DNA of 64,000 nucleotides from contig CAMNHF010000002.1 of assembly GCA_946538975.1 (NCBI GenBank), forward strand, positions 1 through 64,000, read 5' to 3'. Every line of letters begins with the position of its first letter. Position 1 is the stretch's first letter. Shown one piece after another: positions 9,211-18,964 of this stretch. The DNA comes from an uncultured Clostridia bacterium (GTDB taxonomy: Bacteria > Bacillota > Clostridia > Christensenellales > Aristaeellaceae). A program made the position numbers and the translations under genes. Below the pieces are notes generated by a model. It saw nothing but the letters and a program-made list of their open reading frames with translations, searched no databases and had not been told where the DNA came from.

Positions 9211-11115
9211 TTATTCCTCCGCCAGCTGCTCCCAGCGGGCATAGAGCTGTTCGATCTCCGCTTTTTTCTGCTGATAGCTGCGGGAGAGGGCAGCTGCGGC
9301 CGCGCTGTCCTGCCAGGTGGCGGGATCGGCGAGCCGCGCCTCCATCTCGGCGGCCTCCGCCTCGGCCTTCGTCACGGCGGCTTCGGCGTCCGCGAGGGCC
9401 TGCTTGCGATCCTTCTCGCGGAGCAGCTCCTCCCGACTGCGCTTCTTCGCCTTGTCCTGCGCGGTGCGGGTCTGCTGCGGCGCGTCGCCGTCCGGCGGCA
9501 GCTCGCGGGTAATCTTCTCGTAATAGTCGTCGTAATTGCCCAGGTATTCCCGGATGCCGCCCTCCTCCAGCACCATCACCTTCTCGGCGAAGCGGTTGAT
9601 GAAGTAGCGGTCGTGGCTGATCGCGAGGATCGTGCCGGGGAAGTCCATCAGCGCGCGCTCCAGCACCTCGCGGCTGTCCATGTCCAGGTGGTTTGTCGGC
9701 TCGTCCAGCAGCAGCAGATTGTCCCGCCGCAGCATCAGCTTGGTCAGCGCGACGCGGCCCTTCTCGCCGCCGGACAGGGTGGAAACCGGCATCAGCACGT
9801 CATCCCCGGTGAACAGGAACATCCCCAGCGCGCCGCGCACCTCCGTCTGATCCAGGCGGCGGAAGTCGTCCCAGACCTCGTCCAGGACAGTCTTGTCCGG
9901 GTGCAGATGGGCCTGATGCTGGTCGTAATAGCCGATGTCGACGCCGGTGCCCAGGCGGATGCTGCCGGCGTCCGGCCTTTCCTCGCCCACAATGCATTTG
10001 AGCAGGGTGGACTTGCCCACGCCGTTGTCGCCGATCAGGGCCACGCGGTCGCCGGCGCGCAGGTGCATCCGGATCTGGTCGAACAGCACGCGGCTGCCGT
10101 AGCCCTTCCGCAGGCCCTCCACCATCAGCACGTCGTCGCCGGTGCGCCGGCGCACGTCGAAGCGGAAGTGGATCGCCCGCTCGTCCGTGGGCTTCTCCAG
10201 ACGCTCCACCTTCTCCAGCCGTTTCTCCCGGCTCTCGGCGGCGCGGATGCTCTTCTCCCGGTTGAACATGCGGTAGCGGGCGATGATGGCCTCCTGCCGC
10301 GCGATCTCCCGCTGCTGCTGCTGCCAGGCCCGCATGCGGATCTCGTAGCGCTCGGCCCGCTCCTCCATGTAGGCGGTGTAGTTGCCGCTGTAGCACTCCA
10401 CGGTGCCGAAGAGCAATTCGCCCATGCGCCCGCAGACCGCGTCCATGAAGTAGCGGTCATGGCTGATGAGCAGCACTGCGCCCCGGTAGGTCTGCAGATA
10501 ATTCTCCAGCCAGGCGATGGATTTCAGGTCGAGATGGTTGGTCGGCTCGTCCAGCAGCAGCACGTCCGGCTCCGTCAGCAGCATGCGGCCCAGGCACAGC
10601 CGGGTGCGCTCGCCGCCGGAGAGCAGCCGCGCCGGCTGGCTCTGCTGCTCCTTCGTGAAGCCCAGGCCCGCCAGCACCCCCTGCACGGTGGAGCGCCAGC
10701 CGTAGCCGTTCGCCCGCTCGAAATCCCGCGTCAGCCGGTCGTACTCGCTGCCCAGCCGCCGCAGCATGTCCGGATCGTGGCCCTGCTCGGCCATCTCGCC
10801 CTCCAGGGCCCGCAGGCGCTGCTCCATCGCCACCACCGGGTCGAAGACGTGCTCCAGCTCTTCCAGCACGGTGCCGGTCTGGCTGACCTCGCCCTGCTGC
10901 GCCAGGTAGCCCAGCCGGAGGCCCTTCTGCATGGTCATGGTGCCGCCGTCGGCGCTCTCCAGCCCGGCGATGATCTTCATCAGCGTGGACTTGCCGCTGC
11001 CGTTGACGCCCACCAGGCCCATCCGTTCCCCGTCCTGCAGGGTAAACGAAACCTCCTTCAGCACTTCGTTGGTGCCGAAGCTCTTGCGGATCTCCTGCAG
11101 CGCCAGCAGAATCAT
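9211..11115 (-). CDS. ABC-F family ATP-binding protein (YdiF-like)
   Basis: Two ABC domains (GVNGSGKST, GDNGVGKST; LSGGERTRL, LSGGEKGRV), no TM, C-terminal coiled coil. Confidence 0.93.
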   Translation of the reverse strand: MILLALQEIRKSFGTNEVLKEVSFTLQDGERMGLVGVNGSGKSTLMKIIAGLESADGGTMTMQKGLRLGYLAQQGEVSQTGTVLEELEHVFDPVVAMEQRLRALEGEMAEQGHDPDMLRRLGSEYDRLTRDFERANGYGWRSTVQGVLAGLGFTKEQQSQPARLLSGGERTRLCLGRMLLTEPDVLLLDEPTNHLDLKSIAWLENYLQTYRGAVLLISHDRYFMDAVCGRMGELLFGTVECYSGNYTAYMEERAERYEIRMRAWQQQQREIARQEAIIARYRMFNREKSIRAAESREKRLEKVERLEKPTDERAIHFRFDVRRRTGDDVLMVEGLRKGYGSRVLFDQIRMHLRAGDRVALIGDNGVGKSTLLKCIVGEERPDAGSIRLGTGVDIGYYDQHQAHLHPDKTVLDEVWDDFRRLDQTEVRGALGMFLFTGDDVLMPVSTLSGGEKGRVALTKLMLRRDNLLLLDEPTNHLDMDSREVLERALMDFPGTILAISHDRYFINRFAEKVMVLEEGGIREYLGNYDDYYEKITRELPPDGDAPQQTRTAQDKAKKRSREELLREKDRKQALADAEAAVTKAEAEAAEMEARLADPATWQDSAAAAALSRSYQQKKAEIEQLYARWEQLAEE

Positions 11116-11145
11116 GGCAGCCTCCTGTGGTTGTGATGAATCGCG

Positions 11146-11952
11146 TCAGTCCCGCCGGATCGTGTAGACGCCGCCCACGCGGTCGCGCCAGGCCAGGTCG
11201 ATGCAGACGTCCTTCCCCAGCTCCATGCCCTCCAGCTCGGCCCGGCTCTCGCTGGTGTCCAGCGCCAGCTGCGGGGTATTGTTCTCGCCGGAGAGGTGGC
11301 CGAGGATGATGTTCTGCGTGCCGCGCTCCACCAGCGTGACCAGCGCCTCGGAGCAGGTCTCGTTGGACAGGTGGCCGTGATTGCCCAGGATGCGGCGCTT
11401 CAGCGCGGCGGAATAGTGATCGTTCCGCTTCAGCATGTCGGGGTCGTGATTGCTCTCCAGCAGCACCAGATCGCTGCCGGCGATGGCATCCCGCACACGC
11501 TCCGGGAAGCAGCCCAGATCCGTCGCGATGGACAGGCTGGCCCCGCCGCCCCACAGCCGGAAGCCGCAGGGCTCCGCCGCGTCGTGGGGGATGGCGAAGG
11601 GCGTCACGCCCAGATCGCCCACATAGAAGTCCGCGTCCCGGTCAAAGGTGCGCTTCATCCCGTCCGGCAGCTTGCCGATCTTGCTGCCGATGCCGCGCCA
11701 GGTGCCCGGCGTCGCGTAGACCGGCAGCTTCCAGCGGCGGGAGAGAACGCCAACGCCGGAGATGTGGTCGGAGTGCTCGTGGGTCAGGAGAATGCCGCTC
11801 AGGCTCTCCGGCTCCACCCCGATGAAGCGCAGGGCGTCCTCCACGGTGCGGCCCGGCTTTCCCGCGTCCACCAGCAGCCGGGTCCCGCCGTACTGCACAA
11901 AAAGCGCGTTGCCGCTGGAGCCGGAATAGAGCGGGCAGAATATCAGATCCAT
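11146..11952 (-). CDS. MBL-fold metallohydrolase, YycJ/WalJ-like
   Basis: SGSSGNALFV, LLTHEHSDHISGVG, later LGHLSGENN. Confidence 0.88.
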   Translation of the reverse strand: MDLIFCPLYSGSSGNALFVQYGGTRLLVDAGKPGRTVEDALRFIGVEPESLSGILLTHEHSDHISGVGVLSRRWKLPVYATPGTWRGIGSKIGKLPDGMKRTFDRDADFYVGDLGVTPFAIPHDAAEPCGFRLWGGGASLSIATDLGCFPERVRDAIAGSDLVLLESNHDPDMLKRNDHYSAALKRRILGNHGHLSNETCSEALVTLVERGTQNIILGHLSGENNTPQLALDTSESRAELEGMELGKDVCIDLAWRDRVGGVYTIRRD

Positions 11953-11964
11953 GCGTTTTGTTCC

Positions 11965-12705
11965 TTACACGTCCAGATGCTTGGCGACCCGCTCGCTCTC
12001 CGGCGGCGGCGTCATGTAGTCAGGCCCGAACAGCTCCGTGAGCACCTCGGCATAGCGCTTCGGGATCAGCACGGGGATGTCCTCAAAGGGCACGGTCTCC
12101 TTCTCCGCGAACTGCTCCGGATGCCAGATGTGCATCATCAGCTCAAAGGCGCCGTTGCTCATGGAGAGGTCGCTGCCGGTCTTCACCTCGGTGGACACCT
12201 TCTCATAGCGGCGAACCTTCCACTGGGTGGAGAAGGGCAGGCCCATCAGGTGGGTGGCGCGCAGCAGGATGCGGTTCTTCAGCGAGAAGCGGCTGTAGTC
12301 CACATTCCGCTTGAGCATTCCCTGCAGCAGATGCAGCCGCAGGAACCACCACTTGCGCTTCAGACCCTCCGGCGGCACCCGGTCCAGGATGAAGAAATCC
12401 GTCCAGGCCTCGGCCAGGGCAGGGTCGCTGTTCATCACACGCGGCGTCCAGGTGTTCAGGTAGGTCAGCTCAAAGCGCGGGTCGCGCTCCGAGGGATAGA
12501 CGCGGCGGAACTTCTCGAATTCCTCCCGCGTGAAGAGCAGATCCACGTCGTCATCCCACGGGATGAAGCCCTTGTGCCGCACCGCCCCCAGCAGGGAGCC
12601 GCACATCATGTTGTACTGGATGCCGTGCCGCGCGCAGACCGCGGTGATGTCCCGCAGCTGCTCCAGCAGCTCCGCGTGAATCTCTTCCAGGGTCAGCTTC
12701 GGCAT
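11965..12705 (-). CDS. LicD family phosphotransferase-like protein
   Basis: CGSLLGAVRHKGFIPWDDDVDLLF signature. RBS gaggagg before ATG at 12705. Confidence 0.88.
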   Translation of the reverse strand: MPKLTLEEIHAELLEQLRDITAVCARHGIQYNMMCGSLLGAVRHKGFIPWDDDVDLLFTREEFEKFRRVYPSERDPRFELTYLNTWTPRVMNSDPALAEAWTDFFILDRVPPEGLKRKWWFLRLHLLQGMLKRNVDYSRFSLKNRILLRATHLMGLPFSTQWKVRRYEKVSTEVKTGSDLSMSNGAFELMMHIWHPEQFAEKETVPFEDIPVLIPKRYAEVLTELFGPDYMTPPPESERVAKHLDV

Positions 12706-13640
12706 GTCGTTTCCTCCTCTTCGCGCACCAGCTGCCGGGCCAGCGCAGCCACCGCCGCGGCATCCATCCCGTAATGGGCGCGCAGGTACTGCTGATTGCC
12801 CACCACGGAGGAGTATACGTCGGGCATGCCGACGCGGTGCACCCGGCACGGCGCGCCGAGCCCCGCCACGACCTCGCAGACCGCGCTGCCGAAGCCGCCG
12901 ACCACGGTGTGCTCCTCCACAGTGATGAGATGGCGGAAGCGGCCGCTGAGCTCCGCCAGCTTCTTCTCGTCGATGGGCTTGATGCTGGGGAAGGAGACCA
13001 CCTCGGCGGAGATGCCCTCCGCGGCCAGCGCCTCCGCCGCTGCCATCGTCTGCGTCAGGATGCCGCCGGCCGACAGCAGGGCGATGTCGCTGCCGCGGCG
13101 CAGGGTGAAGGCCTCCGGCAGCTTCCACGACGTGATCGGCTCCGGATGCACCACCGGCTCGCCGCCCCGCCCCAGACGCAGATAGCAGGTGCCCTCTGTC
13201 CGCAGCATCACGGGGACGACGGCCTCCACCTCCGCCGGATCGCCGGGGGTGAACACGGTCACACCGGGGAGGGCCCGCATCACGGCCATGTCCTCGGTGG
13301 CGTGGTGGCTCATGCCCAGGCTGCCGTAGACGAAGCCGCCGCCCACGCAGACGATCTTGACATCCGCCCCGTGATAGGCGCAGTCGTTGCGAATCTGCTC
13401 CACGCAGCGCAGGGTCGGGAAATTGCCAATGGAATAGGTGAGCACCGTGCGCCCGGTCCGGGACAGGCCGGCAGCCAGGCCGGTCATGCCCTGCTCGGCG
13501 ATGCCCGCGTTGACGAACTGCTTCGGATAGGTCTCCCAGAAGGGCCGCAGCACGCCGAAGCCCAGGTCGCCGGTGATCAGCGTCAGCCGGCTGTCCTCCT
13601 TCGCGGCGCGCATCAGCGCCCGCACAAAAGCGTCTCTCAT
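12693..13640 (-). CDS. Transketolase, C-terminal subunit
   Basis: DLGFGVLRPFWETYPKQFVNAGIAEQGMTGLAAGL; pyrimidine-binding and C-terminal domains. 4-bp overlap with the N-subunit. Confidence 0.92.
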   Translation of the reverse strand: MRDAFVRALMRAAKEDSRLTLITGDLGFGVLRPFWETYPKQFVNAGIAEQGMTGLAAGLSRTGRTVLTYSIGNFPTLRCVEQIRNDCAYHGADVKIVCVGGGFVYGSLGMSHHATEDMAVMRALPGVTVFTPGDPAEVEAVVPVMLRTEGTCYLRLGRGGEPVVHPEPITSWKLPEAFTLRRGSDIALLSAGGILTQTMAAAEALAAEGISAEVVSFPSIKPIDEKKLAELSGRFRHLITVEEHTVVGGFGSAVCEVVAGLGAPCRVHRVGMPDVYSSVVGNQQYLRAHYGMDAAAVAALARQLVREEEETTCRS

Positions 13641-14503
13641 GGCCGCTGCGCCTCCAGTTCCTTCAGGGCCGCCTCGTATTCATCCCCCTGGGGCGTGCGG
13701 TAATGCCACAGGATGTCGTTCTCCATAAAGCTGACGCCCTTGCCCTTCACCGTCACCGCGATGATCACCTGGGGCTGGCCGCGGACCTCCTTCGCCTCGG
13801 CAAAGGCGCGCTCCAGGGCCGCCGGATCGTGGCCGTCCACCGTGCAGGCGTGCCAGCCGAAATCCCGCCACTTGGCCTCGAAGGGCTCCAGCCGCAGCGT
13901 GTTTTCCGTAAAGTCCAGGGACTGCATCCGGTTCCGGTCGACGACCACAGTCAGCCCGTCCAGGCCAAATTGCGCCGCCTGCAGGGCCGCCTCCCAGACG
14001 GAACCCTCGTCGCACTCACCGTCGCCCAGCACCGCATACACCCGCCACGTGGCGCCGTCCATGCGCGCGCCCAGCGCCAGGCCCGCCGCCACCGCCAGCC
14101 CGTGTCCCAGGGAGCCGGTGGAGAATTCCACGCCCGGCACGCCCTTGTGGCTGACATGGCCCGAAAGAATGGAGCCGTTGGCATAGTGCTCCTTCAGCTG
14201 CTCCACGGGGAAGAAGCCGCGCTCGGCCAGAGCGGCGTACACCGCGGCGCCCGCGTGGCCCTTGGAAAGGATCAGCCGGTCCCGGTCAGGCCAGAGCGGC
14301 TCCTCCGGCCGCACGCGCAGCACGCGGGTGTAGAGCACGGCCATGATCTCCGCCAGGGAGAAGATCGCGCCGATGTGGCTTCCGCGGCTCAGATGGGTCA
14401 TCTCCAGCCCGTGGCGGCGAATCAGCCACGCCAGCACCCGCGGATCCGACGTGTCGATTTCCGTGCCGCCAAAGGCACTGTGTGTCCATTCGGTATAATT
14501 CAT
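13637..14503 (-). CDS. Transketolase, N-terminal subunit (ThDP-binding)
   Basis: SKGHAGAAVYAALAERG, GDGECDEGSVWEAA...VVDRNRMQ ThDP motif. Confidence 0.93.
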   Translation of the reverse strand: MNYTEWTHSAFGGTEIDTSDPRVLAWLIRRHGLEMTHLSRGSHIGAIFSLAEIMAVLYTRVLRVRPEEPLWPDRDRLILSKGHAGAAVYAALAERGFFPVEQLKEHYANGSILSGHVSHKGVPGVEFSTGSLGHGLAVAAGLALGARMDGATWRVYAVLGDGECDEGSVWEAALQAAQFGLDGLTVVVDRNRMQSLDFTENTLRLEPFEAKWRDFGWHACTVDGHDPAALERAFAEAKEVRGQPQVIIAVTVKGKGVSFMENDILWHYRTPQGDEYEAALKELEAQRP

Positions 14504-15216
14504 CTGGCATTCCTTCCCGCGGCGGACTCCGCGCTGTGCTTTTTCCCCGCCTTGCCGGCCACGCCGGCCAGCGTCTCAAAGAACAGCCGCGCGTCCAGGC
14601 CGAAGCTCTGGTTCTTCGCGTACTCCACCCGCAGGCGGTTCTTCTCCGGCAGCACCAGCCGCTCGAAGTTCTCCACCGGGTTCTCCGTGCCGACGATCTC
14701 GTCCTGGGCGATGAACACGATGGAGGAGCGGTCGGTCACGCCGGGGCGCACCCACAGGATGCACTCCTGCTCCTTCGTGTACTGCATGGTGTATAGCAGC
14801 AGCTCCGGCCGGGGCCCGACAAAGGACATATCGCCCTTCAGGATGTTGAACAGCTGCGGAATCTCGTCCAGCTTCAGCCGCCGCATCACCCGTCCGGCCC
14901 GCGTCACGCGGCTGTCGCCCAGGGCCGTGCAGCCGCCGGTTTTGTCCGCGTCCACGACCATGGAGCGGAACTTCAGGATGTAGAACGGCTTGTTGTGGTA
15001 GCCGCCGCGCACCGCCCGGTAGAAGACGGGGCCGGGCGAGTCCAGCTTGACCCAGAGAGCCAGCGGCAGCATCAGCACCAGGCCGGGCACCAGCAGAATC
15101 AGCGCCAGCAGCAGATCCAGCGCGCGCTTTACGACATGCGAATAAAACGGGTGGGACAGCGGTCCATCCCACCTCGGCAGGTCCGGCAGTTTTTCACGGT
15201 CAGCCAATTGCGACAC
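14500..15216 (-). CDS. Bacterial sugar transferase (undecaprenyl-phosphate sugar phosphotransferase)
   Basis: KRALDLLLALILLVPGLVLMLPLALWVKLDSPGPVFYRAVRGG ... LPQLFNILKGDMSFVGPRPE-type motif (LDEIPQLFNILKGDMSFVGPRPE). Confidence 0.93.
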   Translation of the reverse strand: MSQLADREKLPDLPRWDGPLSHPFYSHVVKRALDLLLALILLVPGLVLMLPLALWVKLDSPGPVFYRAVRGGYHNKPFYILKFRSMVVDADKTGGCTALGDSRVTRAGRVMRRLKLDEIPQLFNILKGDMSFVGPRPELLLYTMQYTKEQECILWVRPGVTDRSSIVFIAQDEIVGTENPVENFERLVLPEKNRLRVEYAKNQSFGLDARLFFETLAGVAGKAGKKHSAESAAGRNAR

Positions 15217-15235
15217 TCCTTTGGTTGGCGCAGCC

Positions 15236-16096
15236 TCACGCCTGTTCCATTCTGTCCAGCAGCTCGCTCAGCCGCTCCAGCTCCTCGCGGGAGTAGTACT
15301 GCAGCACGATGCGCCCCTTCTTCTCCGTGCCGGTCAGCGTCGCCCGGACGCCCATGCATTCGCGGATGCGGCGCTCCAGCTCGCTCAGCTCCACGGGGAG
15401 CGCCTTCACCCGCTTCGGCGCGGGGGGCGGCGGCAGCTCGCGGCGGGCGGCGGCGACGGCCTCCAGCTGGCGGACACTCCAGCCCTCGGCGGCGCAGCTG
15501 CGGGCGAGGGAGATCTTCTCCTCGTCGCTGTCCAGACCGGCCAGCACCCGCGCATGTCCGGCGGAGAGCGTGCCGTCCTTCACCAGGGCCGCCACCTCCT
15601 CCGGCAGCGTCAGCAGGCGCAGCAGGTTGGCCACTGCCGGGCGGCTCTTGCCCAGGCGCTGCGCGGCCATTTCCTGGTTGTAGCCGTGCTGGTCCATCAG
15701 CTGACGGATGCCCAGCGCCGCCTCCATCGGGTTGAGATCCTCACGCTGCAGGTTCTCCACCAGCGCGATCTCCATCTGTGTCGGCACGCTCAGCTCCCGC
15801 ACCAGGCAGGGCACGCTCGCCAGCCCGGCCAGCCGCGCGGCCCGCCAGCGGCGCTCGCCCGCGACGATGCGGTAGCGGCCCGCGTTCTCCACCACCAGCA
15901 GGGGCTGCAGCACGCCCTGCTCCCGGATGGACTGCGCCAGCTGCGCCAGGTTCTCCTCCGGGAAGCTGCGCCGCGGCTGATCCGGGTTCGGATCAATGTC
16001 CCCGATGGCGATCTCCCGCAAATTGTCGCCGCCGGCATTCTCCTCCGGCAGCAGGACGTCCAGGCCCCGGCCCAGTCCGTGGATCTTCTTTGGCAT
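15236..16096 (-). CDS. parB: Chromosome partitioning protein ParB (Spo0J)
   Basis: GLGRGLDVLLPE N-terminus, QPRRSF, YRIVAGERRWRAA, ENLQREDLNPMEAA, LSAGHARVLAG. Confidence 0.96.
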   Translation of the reverse strand: MPKKIHGLGRGLDVLLPEENAGGDNLREIAIGDIDPNPDQPRRSFPEENLAQLAQSIREQGVLQPLLVVENAGRYRIVAGERRWRAARLAGLASVPCLVRELSVPTQMEIALVENLQREDLNPMEAALGIRQLMDQHGYNQEMAAQRLGKSRPAVANLLRLLTLPEEVAALVKDGTLSAGHARVLAGLDSDEEKISLARSCAAEGWSVRQLEAVAAARRELPPPPAPKRVKALPVELSELERRIRECMGVRATLTGTEKKGRIVLQYYSREELERLSELLDRMEQA

Positions 16097-16117
16097 GGTG
16101 CACCTCGTCCCTCAGTC

Positions 16118-16963
16118 TCACGCTTTGGCGGACTTTTTCTTTTTCTTCTTGTCCTTGGGCTTGTCTTTCTTTTTCTTCGGAGGCTCCGGCGGCGCGACCG
16201 CGGTGCGGCCGTTGCGGCGCAGCACCTCCTCCGCCAGCGCCCGGTAGGCCAGCGCGCCGGCCGACTTGCCGTCATAGATGTGGATCGGCTCGCCGTGGGA
16301 AGGCGCCTCGCCCAGGCGCACGCTGCGCGGGATCGTCACGCTGTAGACCTGCTGATGGAAGTGCTTCTTCACCTCGTCCACCACCTGCAGGCCCAGGTTG
16401 GTCCGCCCGTCCAGCATGGTCAGCAGCACGCCCTCCACGCCCAGGGCGGGGTTGATGCTCTTGCGGGCGCGGCTGATTGTGCTGACCAGGCTGGAGACGC
16501 CCTCCAGCGCGAAGTATTCGCACTGGATCGGGATCAGCACCGTGTCGGCGGCGGCCAGCGCGTTGATGGTCAGCAGCCCCAGGGACGGCGGGCAGTCAAT
16601 GAACACAAAGTCGTAGTCCGTCTTCACCGCGGCGAGGGCGTTCTTCAGCCGGTACTCGCGCTGCGGCACATCGACCAGCTCCAGCTCCGCGCCGGCCAGC
16701 CGGATGTCGCTGCAAACGATGTCCAGCCCCTTCCAGGGCGTCTTCTCCACACACTCCTGCATGGCCGCGCGTCCCAGCAGCGCCTCGTAGACGCTGCGCT
16801 CGCCGGCTTCCATGCCCAGCGCGCTGCTCGTGTTTCCCTGCGGGTCAAAATCGACAATCAAAACCCGGCTGCCCAGCTCTCCCAGCAGCGCGGAAAGGTT
16901 GACCGCCGTGGTCGTCTTGCCAACGCCGCCCTTCTGGTTCGTAACCGCTATCGTCTTTGCCAT
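16118..16963 (-). CDS. parA: ParA/Soj ATPase with lysine-rich C-terminal tail
   Basis: AKTIAVTNQKGGVGKTTTAVNLSA, DFDPQGNTSSALG, DCPPSLGLLT. Tail PPEPPKKKKDKPKDKKKKKKSAKA. Confidence 0.96.
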   Translation of the reverse strand: MAKTIAVTNQKGGVGKTTTAVNLSALLGELGSRVLIVDFDPQGNTSSALGMEAGERSVYEALLGRAAMQECVEKTPWKGLDIVCSDIRLAGAELELVDVPQREYRLKNALAAVKTDYDFVFIDCPPSLGLLTINALAAADTVLIPIQCEYFALEGVSSLVSTISRARKSINPALGVEGVLLTMLDGRTNLGLQVVDEVKKHFHQQVYSVTIPRSVRLGEAPSHGEPIHIYDGKSAGALAYRALAEEVLRRNGRTAVAPPEPPKKKKDKPKDKKKKKKSAKA

Positions 16964-17007
16964 TCGCTTCTCCCTTTCGGTTCGCGTGTACGCAGATACA
17001 ATTACAT

Positions 17008-17036
17008 ATTATAATGTTTCCCGCAGGAAATGTAAA
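17008..17036 (-). promoter_or_regulatory. parAB promoter with palindrome in spacer
   Basis: On - strand: TTTACA (17036-17031), 17 nt containing TTTCCTGCGGGAAA, TATAAT (17013-17008). Confidence 0.7.
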
Positions 17037-17203
17037 GCGCTGAATTTTGCATCGCGCGGGAGGCATTGCGCGGGAGACGGGCTGCGTCCGATGAGAAAGA
17101 GATAAGGAAGCCGCTGAAAGAGAGCCGGCGGTTTGGGCCGCGGAGAAAGAGCGGCGGATCCCGGGGCCATCGCGTCCGGGCCATCGCGTCTGGCGCAAAA
17201 ACC

Positions 17204-17232
17204 TTGACAAACCTGCCCGCCGGCTTTATATT
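17204..17232 (+). promoter_or_regulatory. sigma-A-like promoter for ACT/PFL operon
   Basis: TTGACA (17204-17209), 17 nt, TATATT (17227-17232). Confidence 0.75.
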
Positions 17233-17271
17233 GGTATTTGCGCCGATTGCGCGCATCGGGAGGAATTCACC

Positions 17272-17544
17272 ATGACAAAAGCTCTGATCTCCGTCACGGG
17301 CGCGGACGCCACCGGCATCATCGCGCGGGTGTCCACGAAGCTGTGGGAAATGAACATCAACATTCTCGACATCACCCAGACCATCCTCAGCGGGTACTTC
17401 ACGATGATGATGGTGGTGGATCTCGACGGCGCGCACAAAACCTTCGCGGAGATCGACGAGGCCTTCCAGCCCATCCGGGATGAGATGAAGATGACGATCC
17501 ACATGCAGCGGATGGACATTTTCGACGCCATGCACCGCGTCTGA
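17272..17544 (+). CDS. ACT domain-containing protein (UPF0237 type)
   Basis: 90 aa; [35 protein letters not shown]. Upstream of its usual partner, the PFL-family protein. Confidence 0.9.
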   Translation: MTKALISVTGADATGIIARVSTKLWEMNINILDITQTILSGYFTMMMVVDLDGAHKTFAEIDEAFQPIRDEMKMTIHMQRMDIFDAMHRV

Positions 17545-17560
17545 GCCGGGAGGGATGAGC

Positions 17561-18907
17561 ATGATCGAAACCGGTGAGATTCTGCAGACGCTGCGGATGA
17601 TCCAGGAGGAGAACTTCGACATCCGCACCATCACGCTGGGCATCAACCTGCTGGACTGCTCCGACCGCGACGCCCGGGTCTGCGCCGATCGGGTCTATGA
17701 GAAGATCTGCCGCATCGCCCGCAATCTGGTGAAGACCGGCGAGGACATTGAGCGCGAGCTGGGCATTCCGATTGTCAACAAGCGCATCTCCGTCACCCCG
17801 GTCAGCCTGATCTGCCAGGAGGATCCGCGGCCGATTGCCCACGCGCTGGACCGGGCCGCGAAGGAGATGGGCGTCAACTTCCTGGGCGGCTATTCCGCGC
17901 TGATGCACAAGGGCGCGACCCTGGCGGATGAGCGCCTGCTGGCCTCCATCCCGGAGGTGCTGGCGGAGACGGAGCGGCTGTGCTCCTCGGTCAACGTGGG
18001 CTCGACGCGCTCCGGCCTCAACATGAACGCCGTGCGCGAGATGGGCGAGGTCATCAAGAAGACCGCCGAGCTGACCTCGGACAGCGACGGGCTGGGCTGC
18101 GCGAAGCTGGTGGTGTTCGCCAACGCGGTGGAGGACAATCCCTTCATGGCGGGCGCCTTCTGTGGCATCGGCGAGCCGGAGTGCGCGATCAATGTGGGCG
18201 TGTCCGGCCCCGGTGTGGTGAAGCGGGCGCTGGAGGCCGTGCGCGGGGAGCCCTTCGACATCGTCGCGGAGACCATCAAGCGCACCGCCTTCAAGATCAC
18301 CCGCGTGGGCCAGCTGGTGGCGCGGGAGGCCTCCGAGCGGCTGAGCATCCCCTTCGGCATCGTGGATCTCTCCCTGGCGCCGACGCCCGCGCGGGGCGAC
18401 TCCGTGGCGCACATCCTGACCGAGATGGGCCTGGAGATGGCCGGCGCACCGGGCACAACGGCGGCCCTGGCCCTGCTGAACGACGCGGTCAAGAAGGGCG
18501 GCGTGATGGCCTCCAACCATGTGGGCGGGCTGTCGGGCGCCTTCATTCCCGTCAGCGAGGACATCGGCATGATTGAGGCGGCTTCGGCCGGCGCCCTGTC
18601 GCTGGAGAAGCTGGAGGCCATGACCTGTGTGTGCTCGGTTGGCCTGGACATGATCGCCATCCCCGGGGACACCTCCGCGGCGACGATCTCCGGCATCATC
18701 GCGGATGAGGCGGCCATCGGCATGGTCAACAACAAGACCACCGCCGTGCGCGTCATCCCCGCGGTGGGCAAGCAGGCCGGCGACCGGGTCGAGTTCGGCG
18801 GCCTGCTGGGCTTCGCGCCGGTGATGCCGGTGAACCGCTTCGGTTGCGATGACTTCATCGCCCGCGGTGGCCGCATTCCCGCGCCGCTGCACTCCCTGCG
18901 CAACTGA
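17561..18907 (+). CDS. PFL family protein (UPF0210/DUF711)
   Basis: Full-length DUF711-like sequence ([16 protein letters not shown]...). RBS gggaggg. ATG 17555 is an alternative start. Confidence 0.9.
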   Translation: MIETGEILQTLRMIQEENFDIRTITLGINLLDCSDRDARVCADRVYEKICRIARNLVKTGEDIERELGIPIVNKRISVTPVSLICQEDPRPIAHALDRAAKEMGVNFLGGYSALMHKGATLADERLLASIPEVLAETERLCSSVNVGSTRSGLNMNAVREMGEVIKKTAELTSDSDGLGCAKLVVFANAVEDNPFMAGAFCGIGEPECAINVGVSGPGVVKRALEAVRGEPFDIVAETIKRTAFKITRVGQLVAREASERLSIPFGIVDLSLAPTPARGDSVAHILTEMGLEMAGAPGTTAALALLNDAVKKGGVMASNHVGGLSGAFIPVSEDIGMIEAASAGALSLEKLEAMTCVCSVGLDMIAIPGDTSAATISGIIADEAAIGMVNNKTTAVRVIPAVGKQAGDRVEFGGLLGFAPVMPVNRFGCDDFIARGGRIPAPLHSLRN

Positions 18908-18964
18908 CAGACCGGACAGACTTTGGTCTGCTTTCGGCGCGCTGTATGAAAGACGAGGACGAGC

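Noticed and set aside
5459-9244. 1261-aa + strand ORF
   Set aside because: Antisense shadow of dnaE. The translation is His/Leu/Gln/Val-rich low-complexity sequence typical of high-GC antisense frames.
9190-11136. 648-aa + strand ORF
   Set aside because: Antisense to the ABC-F gene; same shadow composition.
17015-17032. Canonical parS site near parAB
   Set aside because: Only the left half matches TGTTTCACGTGAAACA and the spacing is wrong. Kept only as a promoter palindrome.
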